Positions 6,694 through 10,449 of a stretch of 10,449 nt of DNA are shown piece by piece. The position numbers and the translations under genes were made by a program. The stretch comes from Actinomycetota bacterium (GTDB lineage: Bacteria; Actinomycetota; UBA4738), in contig VAYC01000182.1 of NCBI GenBank assembly GCA_005885025.1, positions 1 to 10,449 of the forward strand. The letters are read 5' to 3'. The first letter of the stretch is position 1, and every line of letters begins with the position of its first letter. Below the pieces are notes generated by a model. That model searched no databases and had not been told where the DNA came from. It saw only the letters and a program-made list of their open reading frames with translations.

Positions 6694-7157
6694 TCCGGTG
6701 GGGACGAAGGGCCATCGAGGAAGCCGAAGCGTCAGGAGAGAGGGAGGCCCTGGCCCACGCCCTCTTCATCATGGACTGGGCCTACGTGGATCTCGGGCAG
6801 CTCGACCAGGCCACCAACTCCCCGCGGGCGCTCGAGATCTACGAGGAGCTCGGCGACCTTGGCACGGCGGCGACCGTGCTCAACAACATGGGGATGTTCG
6901 AGTACTTCCGGGGGCGGTGGGATCATGCCGCCGAGCTCTACGACCGAGGGCGCAAGTTGCGTTTGCGAATCGGCGACACGGTGGACGCGGCCATGGGGAC
7001 CACGAACATCGGCGAGATCCTCTCCGATCAGGGACGACTGGAGGAGGCCAAGGCAATGTTCGCCGACGCGCTCCGTGTCGCGACGGCGGAAGGAAGGCAT
7101 CGCGATCAACACGAGCAACTTGGGGCGCGTTCTCTCCCGTCTTCATCGGCACGATGA
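6042..7157 (+). CDS. Middle segment: winged-helix and TPR region of the broken cyclase-ATPase gene
   Basis: This frame is family-like from about 6024 (LPALEVMAWERRGEFV) to about 7094. It then reads about 20 unrelated residues to a TGA at 7155-7157. The ATG at 6042 is only the first internal Met; it has no properly spaced ribosome site and is not a real gene start. The opening, FRFRHVLIRDAAYEGLPF followed by an Arg-rich helix, is the winged-helix part that normally follows the AAA domain in these proteins. After it come helical pairs typical of TPR repeats: EQYEKAWRYSRVAGERAEAK, DAGDLYRRALEAAR, GLYEEAARAYRNARRL, and further copies through WDHAAELYDRGRKLRLRIGD and GRLEEAKAMFADALRVATAEG. Such repeats usually bind partner proteins or signal ligands. 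Confidence 0.8.
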   Translation: MAWERRGEFVGEDEPGVFRFRHVLIRDAAYEGLPFRRRRELHRRVAERIERTGGGELAELLSLHFFNAEQYEKAWRYSRVAGERAEAKYALADAGDLYRRALEAARHLPAVSPIELAAAHEALGDVRDRVGLYEEAARAYRNARRLVAGDPLAEATLLLKESRIRERLGKYRQALAWVTRGHRVLGHVEGQEALARRAQLSAWYAAIRQGQGRYHEVIRWGRRAIEEAEASGEREALAHALFIMDWAYVDLGQLDQATNSPRALEIYEELGDLGTAATVLNNMGMFEYFRGRWDHAAELYDRGRKLRLRIGDTVDAAMGTTNIGEILSDQGRLEEAKAMFADALRVATAEGRHRDQHEQLGARSLPSSSAR

Positions 7158-7647
7158 GGCGCTGGCGCTGTTCGAGATCGCTGGCGGGATGTTCGAGGAA
7201 ATGGGAGACGGCGGCGAGGTTCTTGAGACGGAAGCGCGGGTCGCGGAGTGCTACGTCTTCATGGGCAACTGGGGAGAAGCGCTCGCTCGGTCCGATGCTG
7301 CCTTCCGCCTGGCACGGGAGCTGGGCGGCGTGCCACCGCAGATGCCGCTCCTTCACCGGGCGAGGGCGTACGCGCTCATGCAGGCGGGGCGAGCGGCCGA
7401 GTCACGGGAGCCGCTCGAGGCAAGCCTTGCCGCGGCCCGAGCCCGCCAGGCCGACTTCGACATCGGGCTCACGCTCCGGGCATTGGCCGAGTTCGCCCGA
7501 GTGGCCGGTGAACCTCCCGACCCCGATGTGGAACAGGAGAGCAAGACGATCCTCGATCGCCTGGGCGTGGTGACCGTCCCCCACGTCCCGCTCCCGGCCC
7601 CTCCGATCGTGGTCATCCCAGAGGGCCCGCTGCCGGTGCCCACCTAG
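7093..7647 (+). CDS. C-terminal segment: last TPR repeats of the broken cyclase-ATPase gene
   Basis: After the second break the original frame resumes at EGIAINTSNLGRVLSRL and continues to the TAG at 7645-7647, about 184 codons. It holds about three more TPR-like helix pairs (RHDEALALFEIAGGMFEEMG, GNWGEALARSDAAFRLAREL, GRAAESREPLEASLAAARAR) and a Pro/Val-rich tail. There is no start codon with a ribosome site at its head, so it is the end of the upstream gene and not a separate one. The start given is the first base in this frame that looks coding. It is convergent with the DUF11 gene, with 32 bases between stops and no evident hairpin terminator. Confidence 0.75.
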   Translation, partial: EGIAINTSNLGRVLSRLHRHDEALALFEIAGGMFEEMGDGGEVLETEARVAECYVFMGNWGEALARSDAAFRLARELGGVPPQMPLLHRARAYALMQAGRAAESREPLEASLAAARARQADFDIGLTLRALAEFARVAGEPPDPDVEQESKTILDRLGVVTVPHVPLPAPPIVVIPEGPLPVPT

Positions 7648-7679
7648 ACTGGGCGGTCAGCAAGGGCCGGATCTATCGC

Positions 7680-9824
7680 CTATCTCTTGCCTCCCCATGG
7701 ATCCCCGCCGTTCCGCCAAAGCAACATGATGTCGCGGTCCCCGTTCCGCAGGACTCTCCTCGAGTTCACGCACTTCGGGGGGTCGGCGATCCCCCTCGTG
7801 ATGCAGTTCCGCAGCGGCGTGGCGAAAGGCTCTTGATCGCCCCGTACCCACACTGTGCTGCCCTGTTTGGTGTCCTTGACGTAGAACCAGTGGACTTGCA
7901 TGGCGTTGTTCGCCGCCGCCTGTCCCAGTGGCAGGCCGGTTACCTGTACCTGCGCGTCGCAAAGCTTCCCACCGCAGAGGGTCGGGTACTGGCTCGGGGG
8001 GACCTCATCGATGGTCACGACAGCTGGCTCCAGCCCTGGGTCGGGGTGGATCGTGAGGGAGCTGTAGAACCTGCTTGTCTGGTCTCTCGTGGTGGCGATG
8101 GTGAGGGTGTTGATGTTGTCAAAGAAGCCTTCGGCGTGGTTCTTGGAGCTCTGGTTCCCCGACCCCGTAACGGCGGTGTCCTCGCTGGCCGTGTTGTTCT
8201 CGGAATTCGGATCTGCCTGGTCGGCGGACACGCTGGCCTCGTCGGTCATCGAGGTGTCCGTGGTGCTCGTCGGCGCCTTCACCACCACCGTGAGCGGTTC
8301 GGCAGTATCGCCTGGATCCAGCGTAGGGCTATAGGCGCAGGTCACGGTGTTGCTTTCCGTATCCACGGTACACGTCCAGCCCGTTCCGAAGCCCGACTGG
8401 GCCGTGGCCCCTATCGTCTGTGGCGTGTCGGTCACCGTGACCCCGGTCGCCGGGTCCGGGCCGGCGTTGGCCACCGAGATCCCGTATGCGACCGGCCGGC
8501 CACTGGACACCGGGTCCGGGCCGCAAGGAATGGGGGTCTCTCCTCCGGGGCAGGGATCGGGGTTCCCATCGGTCTTGGTGATGGAAAGGTCCGCCTCCGG
8601 CTGGGTGCCGGTCACCGTGATCTGGGCCGTGGGACCAGTGGGGGCGACCGAGAAACCTTCAGCGGTCGCCGAAGCCTGGTTGAAGTATTCGCCGGGAGTC
8701 TCAGCGACAATGACGTTGAAGTGCAATGTATCGCTTCCTCCGCCCGGCACCGGGAACGATCCGTTCCAGGTGAGGGTCTGGCCCGAAATCGAGGGGTCAT
8801 CCGAGGTCATCCCGCTGGTCGAGCCCGGGACATACGAGAAGCCCCCAGGGAGGTCATCGGTGACTGAGTCCAGCGCGACCGCCGACTCGTTCGGGTTATT
8901 GACCGTGATCGTGTACCCGTCCTGATCCCCAGGAGCGACGATGGAGCTGTCAGCCGTCTTCGTCATGGTGAGAACCAGGCTTCCAGTGGGCGAGAAGTTG
9001 GTGAGATGCGAATACGTTGCCGCCCTCCCTGCCAGAAGGGTCGTCCTCCAGCTGAGCCCTGCTCCGTTGTCCTCGAAGATGTTGCAGTCGCACGTGTCGG
9101 GAAAGTCTCCGTGAGAACCGATGCCGGCCCAGACGGAGTCGAAGAAGGCCTCGTAGTAATGGCTGCCGATGGTGACCGGCACCCACTCCTCGATCCGGCT
9201 GTTCGGCTCGGTGCTCGCCGCGCAGGCGATGCCGCCGCCGGGGAAGGTCTGGCCGAAGCCCTCGTCGGTATTTCCAAGGAAGCAGTCACCCGCCCGGTAC
9301 AGGACCAGGGTGTGCGAGGAAGTGTCCGTGTTTTGGATCGCCAGGGAGCTGAGGAAGGATTCCTGGCCCGGCGAATAGCTGTCGGTTTCTGTCAACCGGA
9401 TGCCGCTGGTCCCGGCGTCGACGACCGTGACCACGCTGTGGCCGCTTTGGGTCTGGCTGACCTCGGTCCAGGGTGTGCGTGGCCCGGTCGAGCCGCAGGC
9501 AAGGCAATCCTCGGGGCCATACAGTGTCCCGCCTTCGTTGCCCGGGTCAACGACGAGGAAGGTGCCGCAGTCACCGGTGGTGCTCGAAGGCTCGTACAGC
9601 TCGAAGTTGCTGTCACCCGTGTGGGCCACCTGGCAGTTCGTCTGGCTGGTGATGTAGATGTGCGTCAGCGGTCCCGCAGGGTCACCGATGTCGGCCGTCG
9701 TGAGTGCGGCCGACGACGCCGGGCGGAGGAGGACGAGGGCACTGGCTACGAGCGCGACCGCCAGCGGGGCGGCCGTACGACCTTTTCGGAAGCTCCACTG
9801 GTTCAGGCGGTTCGGGCGTCTCAT
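7680..9824 (-). CDS. Secreted protein with two DUF11 repeats and Cys-rich flanking modules
   Basis: The product has 714 residues and is exported by an N-terminal signal peptide: basic up to about residue 17, then a hydrophobic core LAVALVASALVLL, with likely cleavage in SSAALT near 39-40. The start has AAGGAGG five bases upstream. Residues about 40-280 form a beta-rich module with many Cys (CQVAH, CLAC, CFLG, CDCN), probably disulfide-bonded. Two DUF11-type Ig-like repeats follow: one opening LTMTKTADSSIVAPGDQDGY (about 283-400), the other opening DLSITKTDG (about 408-540). Residues about 555-714 form a separate module with paired Cys, ending in a KCVNSRRVLRNGD segment and GGDPWGGKR. There is no LPXTG motif, C-terminal membrane span or catalytic motif. 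DUF11 proteins are generally surface or extracellular structural/adhesive proteins, so that role is inferred. The minus-strand promoter is predicted at 10018-10047. Confidence 0.88.
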   Translation of the reverse strand: MRRPNRLNQWSFRKGRTAAPLAVALVASALVLLRPASSAALTTADIGDPAGPLTHIYITSQTNCQVAHTGDSNFELYEPSSTTGDCGTFLVVDPGNEGGTLYGPEDCLACGSTGPRTPWTEVSQTQSGHSVVTVVDAGTSGIRLTETDSYSPGQESFLSSLAIQNTDTSSHTLVLYRAGDCFLGNTDEGFGQTFPGGGIACAASTEPNSRIEEWVPVTIGSHYYEAFFDSVWAGIGSHGDFPDTCDCNIFEDNGAGLSWRTTLLAGRAATYSHLTNFSPTGSLVLTMTKTADSSIVAPGDQDGYTITVNNPNESAVALDSVTDDLPGGFSYVPGSTSGMTSDDPSISGQTLTWNGSFPVPGGGSDTLHFNVIVAETPGEYFNQASATAEGFSVAPTGPTAQITVTGTQPEADLSITKTDGNPDPCPGGETPIPCGPDPVSSGRPVAYGISVANAGPDPATGVTVTDTPQTIGATAQSGFGTGWTCTVDTESNTVTCAYSPTLDPGDTAEPLTVVVKAPTSTTDTSMTDEASVSADQADPNSENNTASEDTAVTGSGNQSSKNHAEGFFDNINTLTIATTRDQTSRFYSSLTIHPDPGLEPAVVTIDEVPPSQYPTLCGGKLCDAQVQVTGLPLGQAAANNAMQVHWFYVKDTKQGSTVWVRGDQEPFATPLRNCITRGIADPPKCVNSRRVLRNGDRDIMLLWRNGGDPWGGKR

Positions 9825-9843
9825 TGCCGCCTCCTTGTCAATC

Positions 9844-9858
9844 TGCCCGTTGTGGGCA
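9844..9858 (-). promoter_or_regulatory. Short hairpin in the leader of the DUF11 gene
   Basis: TGCCC (9844-9848) and GGGCA (9854-9858) pair around a five-base loop, about 20 bases before the ATG at 9824 and just ahead of the ribosome site. It may affect translation or be chance; a five-base stem is weak evidence. Confidence 0.2.
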
Positions 9859-9875
9859 AACGGATCCCTCGCTCG

Positions 9876-9986
9876 TCAGTGGGTCCTCCCGGCCGGCTTC
9901 ACGATCGTTCCGGCCACGAGCAGCGCGATCATCGTCACAAGGGGGCGAACGTCCGATGATTGAGCTGATGGAAATGGTGGCTTCAT
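9876..9986 (-). CDS. Possible 36-residue small membrane protein or leader peptide
   Basis: An ATG at 9986 follows GAGGTGA, seven bases upstream, and opens a 36-codon frame ending in a TGA at 9876-9878. The product begins MKPPFPSAQSSDVRP and then has a hydrophobic stretch, LVTMIALLVAGTIV (about residues 16-29), long enough to enter a membrane, followed by a basic end. Third codon positions are strongly G/C in the second half (about 18 of 20), as expected for real coding here; the first part is A/T-richer. It lies between the predicted minus-strand promoter and the DUF11 gene, 51 bases before that gene's ATG, so both would share one transcript. I do not recognise it. It could be a chance frame. 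Confidence 0.4.
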   Translation of the reverse strand: MKPPFPSAQSSDVRPLVTMIALLVAGTIVKPAGRTH

Positions 9987-10017
9987 CTGCTGGTCACCTC
10001 GCGCTCGACCCGTGCGA

Positions 10018-10047
10018 AGCCTGCCCCGGTTCCGTTCACGGTGTCAA
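10018..10047 (-). promoter_or_regulatory. Predicted promoter for the DUF11 transcript
   Basis: On the minus strand a perfect -35 hexamer, TTGACA (10047-10042), is followed after 18 bases by CAGGCT (10023-10018), which keeps the A at position 2 and T at position 6 of actinobacterial -10 elements. It would produce a leader of about 190 bases before the ATG at 9824, containing the 36-codon ORF. Confidence 0.5.
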
Positions 10048-10061
10048 GGGTCGTGCGGGTC

Positions 10062-10090
10062 TTGTGGGGCACCGTACAAAGGTGTAGAAG
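10062..10090 (+). promoter_or_regulatory. Possible promoter for the right-edge membrane protein
   Basis: TTGTGG (10062-10067) and TAGAAG (10085-10090, four of six matches to TATAAT) are 17 bases apart and lie 16 bases before the ATG at 10107. Both hexamers are weak matches. Together with the minus-strand promoter at 10018-10047 they would form a back-to-back divergent control region. Confidence 0.3.
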
Positions 10091-10106
10091 GGCCGCCGAG
10101 ACCAAC

Positions 10107-10449
10107 ATGCGAACCAAAGAGGCCACCAGGGCTGGGCAGCCACCCGATCAGGCCCCCCAACCGCGGCGGCGAGTGCCCATCGTGCCGATCCTGGTGCTGC
10201 TGGCGATCGTCGGCGGGCTGATCTGGCTGCTCATGGTCCGGTCCTCGCCGGCCCAGCAGGTCCGGCGGCTGATCGACAAACAGCTCAAGCTGGCCGTCGG
10301 CGGAAGGAACGACCAGCTCTGGCAGGAGACGCTCTCGATCAGAGTCAAGAACGCCTGCCCCAAGGACGCGTTCACCGGAGCCCTGGATCAGCTCAGCAGC
10401 TCCCAGCCCGACTTCTGGACCCTGGTCGAATACCGCGACCTCCACATCG
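10107..10449 (+). CDS. Membrane-anchored protein with probable NTF2-like domain, cut by the window edge
   Basis: The frame opens at an ATG at 10107 and runs off the right end after 114 full codons. Residues 1-22 are polar and basic (Pro/Gln, then RRR). Residues about 24-44 form one transmembrane helix (IVPILVLLAIVGGLIWLLMV). By the positive-inside rule the rest should lie outside the cell. The exported part reads as helix, then WQETLSIRVKNACPKDAF, a pattern seen in small NTF2-like/DUF4878-type domains of actinobacterial lipoproteins and membrane proteins. That assignment is a resemblance only. No strong ribosome site is seen; AGAAGGG at 10086-10092 is rather far upstream, so initiation may be weak. 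It is divergent from the DUF11 transcript. Function is unknown. Confidence 0.7.
   Translation, partial: MRTKEATRAGQPPDQAPQPRRRVPIVPILVLLAIVGGLIWLLMVRSSPAQQVRRLIDKQLKLAVGGRNDQLWQETLSIRVKNACPKDAFTGALDQLSSSQPDFWTLVEYRDLHI

Larger units (their letters stand above)
3856..7647 (+). pseudogene. Class III cyclase-AAA ATPase-TPR gene interrupted by two frameshifts
   Basis: Read across three frames, this is one gene of about 1,260 codons: cyclase domain C1, cyclase domain C2, a P-loop ATPase and a long TPR tail, the order seen in human soluble adenylyl cyclase (ADCY10) and in many actinobacterial proteins. The frame drops by one base (net) near 6022-6035 and returns to the first frame near 7092-7098. 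At the first break, the stretch between GTSFSP and WERRGEFV is about nine residues shorter than I expect for the family, which suggests a small out-of-frame deletion. The protein pieces on both sides of each break remain family-like, so the changes are recent or are sequence errors. If real, the ATPase-cyclase half ends in an unrelated tail and the TPR half has no proper start. The upstream region lacks a Shine-Dalgarno sequence; GACGAT at 3844-3849, six bases before the GTG, may be a leaderless -10. Confidence 0.75.

Noticed and set aside
7833..9959. Plus-strand frames of 344 and 317 codons opposite the DUF11 gene
   Set aside because: The minus strand has the signal peptide, DUF11 motifs and ribosome site; the plus-strand products look like random Gly/Arg/Val-rich sequence.
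1..10449. A defence island, toxin-antitoxin pair, CRISPR array or mobile element
   Set aside because: I found no direct repeats, transposase or integrase motifs, or known defence domains. The AAA/TPR protein is best explained by its fused cyclase domains and not as a defence STAND protein.

Overview
The window is GC-rich, uses GTG and TTG starts freely, has short intergenic gaps, and encodes an RsiG/AmfC-type protein, a family I know only from Actinomycetota. Together with the cyclase-AAA-TPR protein and the DUF11 secreted protein, this points to a chromosome fragment of an actinobacterium, probably an uncultured lineage. I see no rRNA, tRNA, insertion sequence, CRISPR array or phage gene.

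Layout. On the minus strand at the left edge lies a partial RsiG-like anti-sigma protein (1-408), downstream of a secreted coiled-coil M23 peptidase (505-1554) that has its own recognisable promoter. Divergent from these, on the plus strand, are a self-processing P1/DmpA-family peptidase (1743-2873) and a RimJ/RimL-type GNAT acetyltransferase (2913-3479) that appears to have a leaderless promoter. A 57-residue unknown protein (3504-3677) lies convergently on the minus strand. The plus strand then carries a long class III cyclase-AAA ATPase-TPR gene (3856-7647). It is broken by two frameshifts, near 6025 and 7095, whose net effect cancels. Convergent to it is a 714-residue secreted protein with two DUF11 repeats (7680-9824), preceded by a candidate 36-codon membrane ORF (9876-9986) behind the same promoter. 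A divergent promoter region (10018-10090) separates this from a membrane-anchored protein with a probable NTF2-like fold (10107 to the right edge).

How the genes fit together. No single pathway links them. Two second-messenger themes sit close together: a putative c-di-GMP-responsive anti-sigma factor and a probable cAMP-producing ATPase. Two gene products act on or outside the cell envelope. I do not see a convincing undescribed multi-gene system. The points most worth checking are the altered single c-di-GMP motif of the RsiG-like protein, the complementary split of catalytic residues between the two cyclase domains, the paired frameshifts in that gene, the two small ORFs, and the palindrome upstream of the P1 peptidase.
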